A stretch of DNA of 38,391 nt from an uncultured bacterium (GTDB taxonomy: Bacteria; Verrucomicrobiota; Lentisphaeria; Victivallales; Victivallaceae). Under the pieces are notes generated by a model. The model was given only the letters and a program-made list of their open reading frames with translations, did no database searches and was not told where the DNA came from. Shown here one piece after another: positions 7,981 through 16,454 of this stretch. A program made the position numbers and the translations under genes. How positions within the stretch are numbered: the stretch's first letter is position 1; the number at the start of each line of letters is the position of its first letter. The stretch covers positions 1 to 38,391 of the forward strand of contig URVC01000041.1 of the NCBI GenBank assembly GCA_900551245.1, written 5' to 3'.

Positions 7981-10221
7981 ATGTCTTCCACACAAACGAC
8001 AGCTTCTCCATTCCCCGCGGGCGGCCCCGCCGTCACGCTCCGGGGCGATGCCAATCCGGGGATCTTCTGGTACTGGAACTGCGATCCCTCCGAAGCGATG
8101 ACGACGCGTCAGCTCACGGCGATGCGCGACGCGGGATTCCGTTCGGTCTGTCTGCATCCGATGCCGCAGAACTTCCGCCCCAACGACTTCTATGCCGGGA
8201 TGCGGATCGCCTACCTCGGGCAACGCTATTTTCAGCACTTCCGCCGGGTGGTCGACGAATGCCGCCGGCTCGGTCTGTTGCTGATCCTCTATGACGAGGG
8301 CGGCTGGCCCAGCGGCACCGCCTGCGGCAGGGTGGTCCGGGGCAACCCGGAATTCGCCGCCCGGGTGCTGGTCCGCGACGGCGCAAAACAATTCAAAACG
8401 GTTCCGGCCGACCCCACCGGCTGGCGGAGCGATCTTATGAATCCGGATGCGACCCGGAAATTTCTCCGCCTCGTCCACGAACGCTACCATGCCGCCGCGC
8501 CGGAGGAGTTCGGCCGGACCATCCGCGGAATCTTCACCGACGAGCCCACCCTCTCCGGTGCGGTCGGCACCGAACGTGTCCCCTGGTCGCCGCTGCTGCC
8601 GGAGGAGTTCCGGCGGCGCAACGGATTCGCGGTGGAGGAGATCTATCCGCTTCTCTTCGCGCCGGCCGGCGATTCGGCGGAGGCGGACCGGGCGCAGCGG
8701 CTCTATCTGGAGTGCTGTACGGAGCTCTTCGCCCGCAACTTTTTCGGGGTGATCGCCTCCTGGTGCCACGCCAATGGCATCTCGCAGGAGGGACATCTCG
8801 CAGGCGAACATCTCATCACCTCTCACGCGGCAATCTTCGGCGACTACCTGAAGATCTGCGACCGTTTCGACGTTCCCGGCGTGGATACGATCGCCCGGCA
8901 GATCCACCCCGCTTCCGGCGACGGAGCCTTTGCAAAACTCGCCCTCTCCGCCGCAGTCCGGAACGGGCGGCGGGAAACGCTCAGCGAAAGCTTCAACGTC
9001 TACGGCCCCGGCGACTCCACCACCATCCTCAACCATGTGGCCAACGCCCAGTTCGTGCGGGGAATCAGCCGGCTCATGGTGATGCCCTTCCTCGCTTCGG
9101 CGAACGGGGTGCGCAAGATCTCCTGCGGCACTGACTTCTCCCCCCGGAATCCGCTGTGGCGGCTCTTCCCGGCGCTGACCGCGCACTGGAACTGGGCCGG
9201 CAATTTCGACCCGGGCGCGGTGAAACCGCGGGTGTGGGTGCGCTACCGGCCTCTGCTGCCCCTCGCCTCCCCCGATGAGACGGAGGAGCGGAACCGCGCG
9301 TGGAATGCGTTCCTGACCGAACTGGACGACCGCTGGATTCCGTGGCGGTTCGCGGGAGTAGAGGAGACGCCGCCGGAGGGCACGCTGCTTCTCGATCCGG
9401 AGAACCCGTTTCCCCGGGAGATGGCGGCGAAGTATGCGTTCTGGAATCCGCTTGCGACGCGCGGAAAATTCCGGATTCTCCCGTGCCGCCGCCGGGACGG
9501 GACGGAGGCGGTGATGGTCTTCTGCGACGAACGTGACGGCGGGTTGCTGCAGTTCGCCGCGCAGGAGGAGTGGGAGGAGCTGCCGCCGCCGGACGCGCTT
9601 CCGGGGCGGCTCGCACCGCTCCGGAAGATTCCGGGCGGCTATGAAGCGCAGTTTGCGCCGGGGGAACTGCGCATCTTCCGGCGCAGAAGCTCCGCGCCGG
9701 AGAACGTTCTGCCGCCGCTGTACTCCGCCGGATGGCTCCGGCTCGACTGGCAGGTGGACATGGTGGAAAAGCTCCACCTCGGCCCCCGCCCCGCCTTCCG
9801 CCGCAGAGCGGTGGGGGAAGCGCTCCCCGCCTCGGGCGACTACACGGAGCAGGAGCCGGGATTCTCCGGCGTACTGCACCTCTCCGCCGAACTGGAGTGC
9901 GGAACCGGTCCCTTGCCGGAAGCGCTGCGGTTCCGGCAGCTCTGGTCGGGCGGCACGCTCCGGGTGAATGGTCAGCAGACGGGGATGCGGGCCTTCGCGC
10001 CGTGGGTGTTCCGTCTCGACGGGCTCCGCCCGGGGCGGAACCATCTGGAGCTTGAGGTGGCCGGAACCCCCGCGCTGGAGTGGATGCGCGCCCGCCGCGA
10101 GGAGTGGCTTCCGGCCGGCTGTTCCAACAGCTACTGCAACCGGATCGCCGGATTTCCTCCGGAGGAGACCCGTTGCGGGGTGTCGCCGGAAGCGGAGCTT
10201 TTATCCCCGGACTCCCGGTGA
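7981..10221 (+). CDS. GH106-like glycoside hydrolase (alpha-L-rhamnosidase family), no signal peptide
   Basis: The 746-residue protein opens with NPGIFWYWNCDPSEAMTT, followed by LTAMRDAGF and the YDEGGWPSG motif at residues 104-112, all typical of GH106 and related rhamnosidase-like barrels. IRGIFTDEPTLSG follows (Asp187, Glu188) and then SQEGHLAGEHL. The C-terminal 150 residues or so form a jelly-roll-like sandwich (VNGQQTGMRAFAPWVFRLDG). The open frame extends 50 codons further 5', but that part lies inside the preceding gene. The ATG at 7981, 5 bases after the previous stop, gives the sensible start. No signal peptide is seen, so it probably trims imported oligosaccharides after the secreted upstream enzyme. 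L-rhamnose specificity is a family-level guess. The protein is shorter than many GH106 members. Confidence 0.72.
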   Translation: MSSTQTTASPFPAGGPAVTLRGDANPGIFWYWNCDPSEAMTTRQLTAMRDAGFRSVCLHPMPQNFRPNDFYAGMRIAYLGQRYFQHFRRVVDECRRLGLLLILYDEGGWPSGTACGRVVRGNPEFAARVLVRDGAKQFKTVPADPTGWRSDLMNPDATRKFLRLVHERYHAAAPEEFGRTIRGIFTDEPTLSGAVGTERVPWSPLLPEEFRRRNGFAVEEIYPLLFAPAGDSAEADRAQRLYLECCTELFARNFFGVIASWCHANGISQEGHLAGEHLITSHAAIFGDYLKICDRFDVPGVDTIARQIHPASGDGAFAKLALSAAVRNGRRETLSESFNVYGPGDSTTILNHVANAQFVRGISRLMVMPFLASANGVRKISCGTDFSPRNPLWRLFPALTAHWNWAGNFDPGAVKPRVWVRYRPLLPLASPDETEERNRAWNAFLTELDDRWIPWRFAGVEETPPEGTLLLDPENPFPREMAAKYAFWNPLATRGKFRILPCRRRDGTEAVMVFCDERDGGLLQFAAQEEWEELPPPDALPGRLAPLRKIPGGYEAQFAPGELRIFRRRSSAPENVLPPLYSAGWLRLDWQVDMVEKLHLGPRPAFRRRAVGEALPASGDYTEQEPGFSGVLHLSAELECGTGPLPEALRFRQLWSGGTLRVNGQQTGMRAFAPWVFRLDGLRPGRNHLELEVAGTPALEWMRARREEWLPAGCSNSYCNRIAGFPPEETRCGVSPEAELLSPDSR

Positions 10222-10235
10222 ACGGCAAAGCTCCG

Positions 10236-11366
10236 TCACGGTTTCCGGGAGATGTCGCAACGCTCCATAATCAGAGAGTTGACATAGCAGCTGCGGATCG
10301 TCTCCGGTCCGGAAACGGAGCCGGAGACCTCCGACAACCGGATCTCCTCCAGAACAGTCTGTGACGAGCCGGTGAAACAGAGCGGCTCCCGCCCGCGGAA
10401 CGAGATGTTGTGAAACCGGACGCGGCCGATTCTGCGCAACGCCAGCCCCTCCTCGACCTCCACCGCAATCGGCTTGGTCAGGGATTCCACGGAGATGTTT
10501 TCAAAGCTGACGTCGTCCAGATCCAGCAGCGGCCCCTTGCAGGCGACCGTGAGATAACGGACGGGGTTGTCCAGATAGATGCCGACATTCCGGCTGCGGA
10601 TGATCAGGTTGCTGAAGCTGCAGCGGCGGATTTTGTCGTCGCAGGTACAGCCGAGCCGCACCCCCTGACAGGAGCTCTCCAGCACGCAGTTGGTCACGAC
10701 CACATTCTCCGCCAGGCATTCGGCGTCCCGCTGCCAGGCCCGCCCGGCCCGGACGACCAGCGCATCGTCGCCGGTCGAGATGAAACAGTTGCTGACCGCA
10801 ATCCGTTTCCCGCCGAAGAAGTGCAGTCCGTCGTTGTTGATCATGCGGGGATCGCCGTAGATGCGGAGTCCGGTAATCGTGACATCCTCGCATTCGATCA
10901 GCCAGGTGGTCCAGCCGGGGGAGTCGAGGAAGGTCACCCCTTCGAGCCGGACGTTCCGGCAGTGAACCAGCTGCAGCAGGCGCGGACGCGGCTTCTCCGT
11001 CTTCGCATAGAAAAATCCCCCTTCCAGCCGGTCGCGGTCGTAGAACGCCGGCCCGCCGCCTTCGATCACCCCGCTGCCGGTGATGGCGATATTGACGGCG
11101 CCGGACGCCGCAACCAGCGCCTTCGAACACTTGCAGGGGGCGTACTCCCCGTAGAGTCCGGCCGGCAGATCGTCGTACTCCTCCGGTTCGGTGCCTCCCA
11201 GCAGGCGGCTTCCGGCGGGAAGATGCAACTCCACATTGTCGCGCAGGTAGATCGTTCCGCTCCGGTGGGTGCCGGGGGCGAGGACCACTTTGCCCCCCCC
11301 GGCCGCCGCAGCCTTTTCGATCGCGTTCTGCACGGCATCGCCCGGAGTTACCCAGAATTCATTCAT
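10236..11366 (-). CDS. GH28-like right-handed beta-helix glycosidase (polygalacturonase family), cytoplasmic
   Basis: The 376-residue protein shows the GH28 layout: an N-terminal helix and GGGKVVLAPGTH, repeating beta-helix coils, INNDGLHF (Asp179, the NTD motif) and STGDDALVV (Asp200, Asp201, the GDD motif). Where GH28 normally has GHG it reads SCQGVRLG, with Gln234 in place of His, and the usual RIK is RNVGIYLDN. The three acidic catalytic residues are present but the family's usual His is replaced. The second ATG (11366) is chosen because the GAGGA ribosome site is about 10 bases upstream of it and only one base from the ATG at 11375. No signal peptide is present. It follows the GH51-like gene by 24 bases and is probably an exo-acting intracellular enzyme. 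Confidence 0.78.
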   Translation of the reverse strand: MNEFWVTPGDAVQNAIEKAAAAGGGKVVLAPGTHRSGTIYLRDNVELHLPAGSRLLGGTEPEEYDDLPAGLYGEYAPCKCSKALVAASGAVNIAITGSGVIEGGGPAFYDRDRLEGGFFYAKTEKPRPRLLQLVHCRNVRLEGVTFLDSPGWTTWLIECEDVTITGLRIYGDPRMINNDGLHFFGGKRIAVSNCFISTGDDALVVRAGRAWQRDAECLAENVVVTNCVLESSCQGVRLGCTCDDKIRRCSFSNLIIRSRNVGIYLDNPVRYLTVACKGPLLDLDDVSFENISVESLTKPIAVEVEEGLALRRIGRVRFHNISFRGREPLCFTGSSQTVLEEIRLSEVSGSVSGPETIRSCYVNSLIMERCDISRKP

Positions 11367-11390
11367 CGTCTTCATTTCCTCTATTTTGCT

Positions 11391-13403
11391 TCACCGTTCC
11401 ACAGTGATCCCGGTCAGGGAGTGCGGCCTCAGAAGCGTCTGAAGCCCCTCTGCGGTAACCCGGCACTTCTGCGGCCGCAGTATGACGCGCTCCGGATCGT
11501 CCTCGTTCACCGCATCGACCGAAGGTCCGGAGAGGGTTTCCGCCGTGACGCGCCGGATTCCCGGCAAGGCGAGAAAGAGCGGTTCCGGCTCCTTCATGGA
11601 CTTGTTGATGATCACGAAGGAGTACCTCTTCCCATCCTTCGAACGCGAGGCGGTCACCTCGATCAGCGGCGAGGCCCCGATGTTGTCCGGAATCGTCTCG
11701 GTGACCCGGACGTTGCGCACCCAGATCTTCCCACGGGAATTCCCCGCAATCCGACGCATCGAAATCAGCAGGGATTTCGTATCGGCGAGCGGCGTGTAAA
11801 CCGTGGAGATCGTCCGCCACTGCCGGCTCAGAACGCCCGGACTGACCGCGCAGGAGCGGGTGGCGTCGAAGCCGCGCCCGTCCCCGATCTGAATCGCGGC
11901 GCCGGAGGAGTCTTCCATCCCTTCGGTCCGGATCTCCGCGGAAACCCGGTATCCGCTCAGCGAATTGGCCGGCATCCGCTTCTGAGCGTGGAAATAGTTC
12001 AGAAAGGTATCCTTGTGAAAGGTGATCTCCAGCGTGCCATCCGCCAGCTCCTTCTGACTGAAAATCTCTTTCTCCTTCGCGCCGCCGATGAACTTCCACG
12101 GCTGGGGCGGCAGGAGATTCCGGGCGCTCTCCTTCTCCTCGCCCTCCGGGGAGATCTCGCCCGAGGCACGGGGCACCCCGTACCCTCCGGGAGAGTCGAA
12201 CCGCGGGCACTGCACCTCGGTCCGCAGCAGCTCCTCCTGCAGATGACGGCGGAACAGGGTGAACATGTAGTGGGCCGGCCGCCGGAGGTGGGGGGCCTGG
12301 AAATTCCGGATGGAGCCCCAGAACTCATTGGCAAAGAGCCAGTAGTTCGCCATGAACACGTTGGGATCGTGCAGCAGAATCCGCAGGATCTCCGCCGAGA
12401 TCAGCGCTCCGCCGAGCGAAAAGCGGTAGGGACGCGGTTTGTTGTTGTGCATGAAACAGTTGTATTCGGTGACGGCGAGCGGGAAGTTCTTCTGAATGCC
12501 CAGCGTTTCCGCCTCCTTCTGCACGGACGCCAGCTTCCGCGTGCAAATCCGCACGCCGCCGAGCGCGATGGAGAAGAGCGTTTCCGGCGCGATTGCGCCG
12601 TCGTTCGCCGAATAGGTGCCGATATAGATGTGCGGAACGAAGAAATCCACGTTCTTCCCGTTCCGTTTGAGAATTTCCGGAATCCACTCCTCATGACAGA
12701 CCGCGCCGAGGCGGATGCGGGGATCGACCTTCTGCATCGCCCGCCGGTACTCCGCGTAGCGCCGGGCGTATTCCGGAGCGTAAATGATCCCCTTCGCCCC
12801 CTTCGAGAGGGAGCCTTCATGATTGCCGTGATAGGTCTCGTTGCCGTACTCGAAGTAGACGACGCCGTAGGGTTCCGGGTGCCCGTCGCCGGCCCGGCGC
12901 GCCGCCCACGGATGTTTGCCGTCGTCGGGAGAATTCAGGTACTCCACCAGATCGGCGGCGTCCTGTGCGGTGCCGGAGTAATCGGGCAGCGTGATGATCG
13001 GAATCGCCTTCGTCTCACGGCAGAAACGCAGGAATTCCGGGAGACCGAACCGGTTGTTCGGCCGGCTTTCCGCCTTCCCGATCAGCTTCTTCCAGTCGAA
13101 GTTGTGCGTGCGGCATCCGCCGGGCCAGCGATGAACCGTCACGCCCGCCTCGCGGGCCAGTCGGACCATCTCCGGGTCGGGGGCGTTCCCTGCCGGGTCC
13201 CAGATGCCCATGCAGAGATCGTAGGTCCGGTTCCTGCCGCCGGTCTTCTGGTTTTTCCGGTTGACTCCGGCGATCTGATTGGTCCCGAAAATCCGGCGTT
13301 CCACCGGCCGGATCACCTCATCTTTGACGACAATCCGCGATTCCGCAGTCAGCTCCAGCCCCGGAATCAGCAATGCCGCCAGAAGAAAAAATCGTTCCTT
13401 CAT
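11391..13403 (-). CDS. Secreted GH51-like alpha-L-arabinofuranosidase
   Basis: The 670-residue protein has a signal peptide (MKERFFLLAALLIPGLELTA, with cleavage near TA-ES), then a clan GH-A barrel with VHRWPGGCRTHNFDW, VYFEYGNET (Glu189 as acid/base) and LAVTEYN (Glu313 as nucleophile), and a C-terminal beta-sandwich typical of GH51. A CBM-like insertion (about residues 430-560: EITFHKDTFLNYFHAQKR onwards) interrupts the C-terminal part. GH51 enzymes release alpha-L-arabinofuranosyl residues; a few are endoglucanases. The ATG at 13403 has AGAGGA about 9 bases upstream. It lies 22 bases after prepilin-like gene 2 and 24 bases before the GH28-like gene, on a minus-strand transcript starting at the LacI gene. 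Acting outside the cytoplasm, it would supply oligosaccharides for the GH28-like enzyme. Confidence 0.85.
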   Translation of the reverse strand: MKERFFLLAALLIPGLELTAESRIVVKDEVIRPVERRIFGTNQIAGVNRKNQKTGGRNRTYDLCMGIWDPAGNAPDPEMVRLAREAGVTVHRWPGGCRTHNFDWKKLIGKAESRPNNRFGLPEFLRFCRETKAIPIITLPDYSGTAQDAADLVEYLNSPDDGKHPWAARRAGDGHPEPYGVVYFEYGNETYHGNHEGSLSKGAKGIIYAPEYARRYAEYRRAMQKVDPRIRLGAVCHEEWIPEILKRNGKNVDFFVPHIYIGTYSANDGAIAPETLFSIALGGVRICTRKLASVQKEAETLGIQKNFPLAVTEYNCFMHNNKPRPYRFSLGGALISAEILRILLHDPNVFMANYWLFANEFWGSIRNFQAPHLRRPAHYMFTLFRRHLQEELLRTEVQCPRFDSPGGYGVPRASGEISPEGEEKESARNLLPPQPWKFIGGAKEKEIFSQKELADGTLEITFHKDTFLNYFHAQKRMPANSLSGYRVSAEIRTEGMEDSSGAAIQIGDGRGFDATRSCAVSPGVLSRQWRTISTVYTPLADTKSLLISMRRIAGNSRGKIWVRNVRVTETIPDNIGASPLIEVTASRSKDGKRYSFVIINKSMKEPEPLFLALPGIRRVTAETLSGPSVDAVNEDDPERVILRPQKCRVTAEGLQTLLRPHSLTGITVER

Positions 13404-13425
13404 TCCCAACGTCCTCTCTGCGGTT

Positions 13426-14151
13426 TTAGAAAATATAGATTCCGTTGTCCCGGAATCCCATCTGTTCGATCAATTCCACCCGGTTCACGGTGGTGACATG
13501 CCCGTCCGCCGCCGCCACGCTGCACTTCTGCGCGTGCCTCGTATGGACCCTGCCGTTCGTCGCACTGCCGCTCAGATTGTAGGCGGGCCAGTAGAAGTAG
13601 TGGTTCTGCATGACGAAATTCCCGGCGGCGTCATATTGAATCGTATCTGCGAGAATCGGGAAACAGCTCGGCTGCAAGGTCTTCAAACTGCCGTGCCAGA
13701 GCCCGGAAAAGGGCACGCTCCCCGCCGATTTGTACCGGATGCTCCCTCCGCCGGCATACGGGCCGATATTCGCCCCGTAGGTCTGGTAGTTGTCGAGATC
13801 GCCGGCGGCTCTCACATTCCGTTGCCCGTACGGGAACACCGAGGGGCAGGAGAGCGACTTGTTGTCGGAAATATATCCCCCCTTGACCAGCAGGTTGCAC
13901 CACTGCGTCTTCGGGAAATTCAGTGTGGTCGATGCCGAGACGTTGTTCAGCGGCATGAACCCCCTGTTGTCGTTCGCGTAAGAGAAAAAGAGGGCACCGA
14001 CCCCTTTCAGATTGGAGGCGCAGTGAATCGTCTTCGCCCGCTCCCGCGCCTTGTTCAGCGAGGGAAGGAGAAGCGAGGCGAGAATGGCGATGATTGCAAT
14101 TACGATTAGAAGTTCGATAAGAGTGAATTTGCCGTCCTGTTTCCTGAACAT
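13426..14151 (-). CDS. Prepilin-like protein 2 with H-X9-DG C-terminal motif
   Basis: The 241-residue protein has a short basic leader (MFRKQDGK), then FTLIELLIVIAIIAILAS, then NKARERAKTIHCASNLKGVG. Close to the C-terminus, HAQKCSVAAADG fits H-X9-DG exactly. The residue before the expected prepilin cleavage point is Lys instead of Gly. GAGGAG four bases before the ATG is a strong ribosome site. The gene follows the LacI regulator by 12 bases and precedes the secreted GH51-like gene by 22 bases, so all are probably one transcript. It presumably becomes a membrane-anchored pilin-like subunit with the globular part outside. A direct role with the neighbouring enzyme is inferred from the repeated gene order. 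Confidence 0.88.
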   Translation of the reverse strand: MFRKQDGKFTLIELLIVIAIIAILASLLLPSLNKARERAKTIHCASNLKGVGALFFSYANDNRGFMPLNNVSASTTLNFPKTQWCNLLVKGGYISDNKSLSCPSVFPYGQRNVRAAGDLDNYQTYGANIGPYAGGGSIRYKSAGSVPFSGLWHGSLKTLQPSCFPILADTIQYDAAGNFVMQNHYFYWPAYNLSGSATNGRVHTRHAQKCSVAAADGHVTTVNRVELIEQMGFRDNGIYIF

Positions 14152-14163
14152 TTTTCTCCTCTG

Positions 14164-15180
14164 TCATTTGAATGGTTTATAGTAGGGATCGAGCAGCTGC
14201 TTTTCGCGAAGCGCCGGAATTTCCCCGGCGGCGAGATACTCCGTCGGGAGTCGGAGCGCCTTCACCTCGCCTTCCGGGTGGCGGATGATCTCGAGCATCC
14301 GGGAGATCTCCTGCACGGTGCGCTCCTTGTGAAAGCGGTGCACCACTCCGATCACCCGCTCGTCGCGGATCCAGTCAAACGGCAGAGAGTATGCGGCAAC
14401 ACAGTCGGGCCGATAGCCGGGAGAAACCGCTTCCGATTCCTCAAGCAGATTGCGGAGAAAGGAGACGTTGAAGGTCATAATCGCAGGAGGACGTTCCCGG
14501 AGAACGGCGGCGGTCAGCCGGTCGGTCTCCTCCGGGTCCGGCGTGATCAGCAGCGCCTTCAGACGGAACGATTTCTCCTGTGCCAGCTGCCGCAGAAACG
14601 CCTCCTCGTCGTTGTGAAACGTCCCCAGCCAGGTGATCTCCCGATGGCCCCGGGCCAGCAGAGCGTCCACCGCGGCGGTCAGCGAACTGCGGCAGTCGTG
14701 ACCGATGGTGTTGAAATTCTCATTCTCCTGCGGAGCATGCATGAGGATCGGAAAATGGCTCTCGCGCAACCGCTGCGAAATCCTGTTGCCGGGAGCGAGC
14801 TGGAGCGTGTAGAGGATGCCATCCACCTGGCGCCCCATCATATATTCCAGAACCTCCTGCTCCTCCTGCTGACTGTAATTGGTGATTGCGGTCAGCAGGT
14901 GATAGCCGTGCCGCTTCGCCTCGTTCATGAGCGAGTGGATGTAACAGCCCCGTTTCCGTTCGTTAAGTCCGCCCATGATGAGGCCGATGGTTCCGGTCTT
15001 CCCGGTGCAGAGGGCGCGGGCGACCGAATTGGGGCGATAGTTCAACTCCTTCACCGCCGCATCGATTTTCTCGCGCGTCTCCCGGGCAACCCGCGTCGTC
15101 TCCGGATGATTCAGATAGAAGGAGACCAGCTGTGAGGTCACGCCCACCCGGGCTGCAATGTCTTTCAAGGTCGCTTTCAT
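14164..15180 (-). CDS. LacI-family transcriptional regulator
   Basis: The 338-residue protein starts with a standard LacI helix-turn-helix (TLKDIAARVGVTSQLVSFYL, residues 4-23) and hinge helix (YRPNSVARAL), followed by a periplasmic-binding-protein-like sugar sensor (IGLIMGG, DGILYTL, ITWLGTF). The length is normal for the family. It is the first gene of a minus-strand operon with prepilin-like gene 2, GH51 and GH28. A perfect 16-base palindrome lies 17 bases upstream of its start, immediately downstream of its promoter -10 box, which predicts autorepression and co-control of the operon. The ATG at 15180 has only a modest AGGCGG ribosome site. The inducer is unknown, and an arabinose- or galacturonate-containing sugar would suit the neighbours. 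Confidence 0.92.
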   Translation of the reverse strand: MKATLKDIAARVGVTSQLVSFYLNHPETTRVARETREKIDAAVKELNYRPNSVARALCTGKTGTIGLIMGGLNERKRGCYIHSLMNEAKRHGYHLLTAITNYSQQEEQEVLEYMMGRQVDGILYTLQLAPGNRISQRLRESHFPILMHAPQENENFNTIGHDCRSSLTAAVDALLARGHREITWLGTFHNDEEAFLRQLAQEKSFRLKALLITPDPEETDRLTAAVLRERPPAIMTFNVSFLRNLLEESEAVSPGYRPDCVAAYSLPFDWIRDERVIGVVHRFHKERTVQEISRMLEIIRHPEGEVKALRLPTEYLAAGEIPALREKQLLDPYYKPFK

Positions 15181-15196
15181 GGCCGCCTGCTTTACT

Positions 15197-15212
15197 GTTT
15201 TAACGTTAAAAC
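15197..15212. promoter_or_regulatory. Perfect 16-bp palindromic operator, probably for the LacI-family regulator
   Basis: GTTTTAACGTTAAAAC is a perfect palindrome with a central CG, the classic form of LacI-family operators. It begins three bases downstream of the -10 box of the LacI gene promoter and would cover the transcription start, so repressor binding should block transcription of the LacI, prepilin, GH51, GH28 operon. The regulator assignment is inferred from position and operator form. Confidence 0.8.
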
Positions 15213-15214
15213 AT

Positions 15215-15243
15215 ATTATGCATCATTTTCCATCAAAAGTCAA
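15215..15243 (-). promoter_or_regulatory. Sigma-70-type promoter of the LacI/prepilin/GH51/GH28 operon
   Basis: On the minus strand TTGACT (15238-15243) and CATAAT (15215-15220) are separated by exactly 17 bases. Each box matches the sigma-70 consensus at five of six positions. The LacI operator palindrome follows at once. Confidence 0.75.
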
Positions 15244-15293
15244 GAGCAAAATCAAAAAAAACGAATTTTTCCACTCCGGACTTCCGGATGGAC

Positions 15294-15322
15294 TTGACAT
15301 CGGCCGGGTTTTGTGGTATAAT
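15294..15322 (+). promoter_or_regulatory. Perfect-consensus sigma-70 promoter of the GntR/LacI hybrid regulator operon
   Basis: TTGACA at 15294-15299 and TATAAT at 15317-15322 are separated by 17 bases, a full match to the bacterial housekeeping consensus. The -10 box is followed one base later by an operator-like inverted repeat. So strong an unregulated promoter would be surprising, and repression by the adjacent regulator is the likely logic. Confidence 0.85.
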
Positions 15323-15323
15323 T

Positions 15324-15347
15324 AAAACATACCAGTTGGTCTGTTTT
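15324..15347. promoter_or_regulatory. Imperfect 24-bp palindromic operator, probably for the GntR/LacI hybrid regulator
   Basis: Left arm AAAACATACCAG (15324-15335) and right arm TTGGTCTGTTTT (15336-15347) are complementary except at two symmetric pairs. The core is ACCA-NN-TGGT with outer AAAACA/TGTTTT. It covers the expected transcription start right after the -10 box and lies 18 bases before the start codon, which predicts autorepression. Confidence 0.72.
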
Positions 15348-15365
15348 TAATTTTCGGGAGATCGC

Positions 15366-16454
15366 ATGGGAGCGTTGCGCAACAATCAGCCGCGGGCGGT
15401 GACGGAGGGAAAGGTCCGTCAGCTGGTCCGGGAACTGCTTGCCGCGGGGCAGACGGCGTTTCCGTCGGAGCGGGAACTTGCCGCCCGCACCGGCGGATCG
15501 CGCAGCGTCATCCGGGAGATTCTCGAAGCCATGGAGCAGAAACAACAGCTTCTGCGGACGGCGAACGGACGCAGTCTCAACCCGGAGGCGAACCGGATTC
15601 CGGTGCTCTTCCTCGCCGGCGGGCGGAACATGATCGACAATCCGGCCTGGGCCCGCCTCTGGCTGGCGCTGGTCAACCGGATGAAGGGGACGCCGCTGGC
15701 GCCCGAACTCTTTCTGCTCCGCTACTGGCCGGAGGAGATCGCGGAGGATCTGCAAACCCTCGCCCAAAACCGGGCGCGTTATCTCATCCTCTGCATCAAC
15801 CGGAATCTGGAGCCGCTGATCCGGCAATGGTGCGAGGAGAAGCGGAACATCCTCTTCCCCGACGAAGGACTGCTCCACTACGGACTTCCGGTGATTTCGA
15901 TCGACAACACCCGGGTCGGCGAACTTGCGGCGCAGCAGCTGTTTGAGCACGGCTTCCGCACGCCGGCTCTGCTGACGCCGGACTTCACCGACCACAGGTA
16001 TTCGCCGTATCAGAAACGAATCGCCGGCTTCACCCGGGAGTGCGCCCGGCTGGGGCTGGATTTTCAGCCGGAACGGGACTGCTACCGCGTCTATTACGGC
16101 AAAGGACGCCTCCAGAGCTGCATCCGGGAGACGACGAAAATCGCCGATCAGACGCGGTACGACTCGCTGTTTCTCACCACCGACGACCTGCTGCTGCTGG
16201 TGCTGGAAGTGCTGAACGACCAGCAGCGCTACACCCCCGGCAGCTTCGGCCTGATCACGCTCAACTCCCAGAACAACGCCTTGAGCGGCAACGCCCGCGT
16301 CAACGCGATTTCCAGCGCGACCAACGAACTCGCCACATTGATCACCGACCGCATTCTGGCCCACGCGGACGGCCTGATCGACCAGCTCCCCACCATCGCC
16401 ATCACCCCGACCATTCATGAAGGAGAGACTCTATGCATCAGAAAGAGATCCTGA
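15366..16454 (+). CDS. GntR-type winged-helix / LacI-type sensor hybrid transcriptional regulator (AraR-like architecture)
   Basis: The 362-residue protein has an N-terminal GntR-like winged helix-turn-helix (about residues 10-72, with FPSERELAARTGGSRSVIREILEAME) joined to a periplasmic-binding-like sensor of the LacI/GalR kind (about residues 80-360, with PVISIDNTRVGELAAQQLFEHGF). This combination is known from AraR-type sugar repressors. CGGGAG about six bases upstream supports the ATG. Its 3' end overlaps the start of prepilin-like gene 3 by 22 bases, which suggests translational coupling. It probably represses its own operon through the operator at 15324-15347. The effector sugar cannot be told from sequence. 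Confidence 0.87.
   Translation: MGALRNNQPRAVTEGKVRQLVRELLAAGQTAFPSERELAARTGGSRSVIREILEAMEQKQQLLRTANGRSLNPEANRIPVLFLAGGRNMIDNPAWARLWLALVNRMKGTPLAPELFLLRYWPEEIAEDLQTLAQNRARYLILCINRNLEPLIRQWCEEKRNILFPDEGLLHYGLPVISIDNTRVGELAAQQLFEHGFRTPALLTPDFTDHRYSPYQKRIAGFTRECARLGLDFQPERDCYRVYYGKGRLQSCIRETTKIADQTRYDSLFLTTDDLLLLVLEVLNDQQRYTPGSFGLITLNSQNNALSGNARVNAISSATNELATLITDRILAHADGLIDQLPTIAITPTIHEGETLCIRKRS

Noticed and set aside
5672..8011. Long minus-strand frame (779 codons) opposite the GH-A gene at 4535
   Set aside because: Antisense shadow; the opposite strand shows signal peptide, catalytic motifs and ribosome site.
7840..10044. Long minus-strand frame (734 codons) opposite the GH106-like gene
   Set aside because: Antisense shadow with no recognisable domain and no ribosome site.
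10212..10251. CTCCCGG...CCGGGAG inverted repeat between the convergent GH106-like and GH28-like genes
   Set aside because: Large loop and no T tract on either strand; it may help end transcription but is not supportable as a terminator.
10410..13496. Open frame of 1028 codons on the plus strand opposite the GH28 and GH51 genes
   Set aside because: It is antisense to two clear enzyme genes, and its translation is low-complexity (rich in Arg, Pro, Gly, Val) with no family motifs. High GC third positions create such frames.
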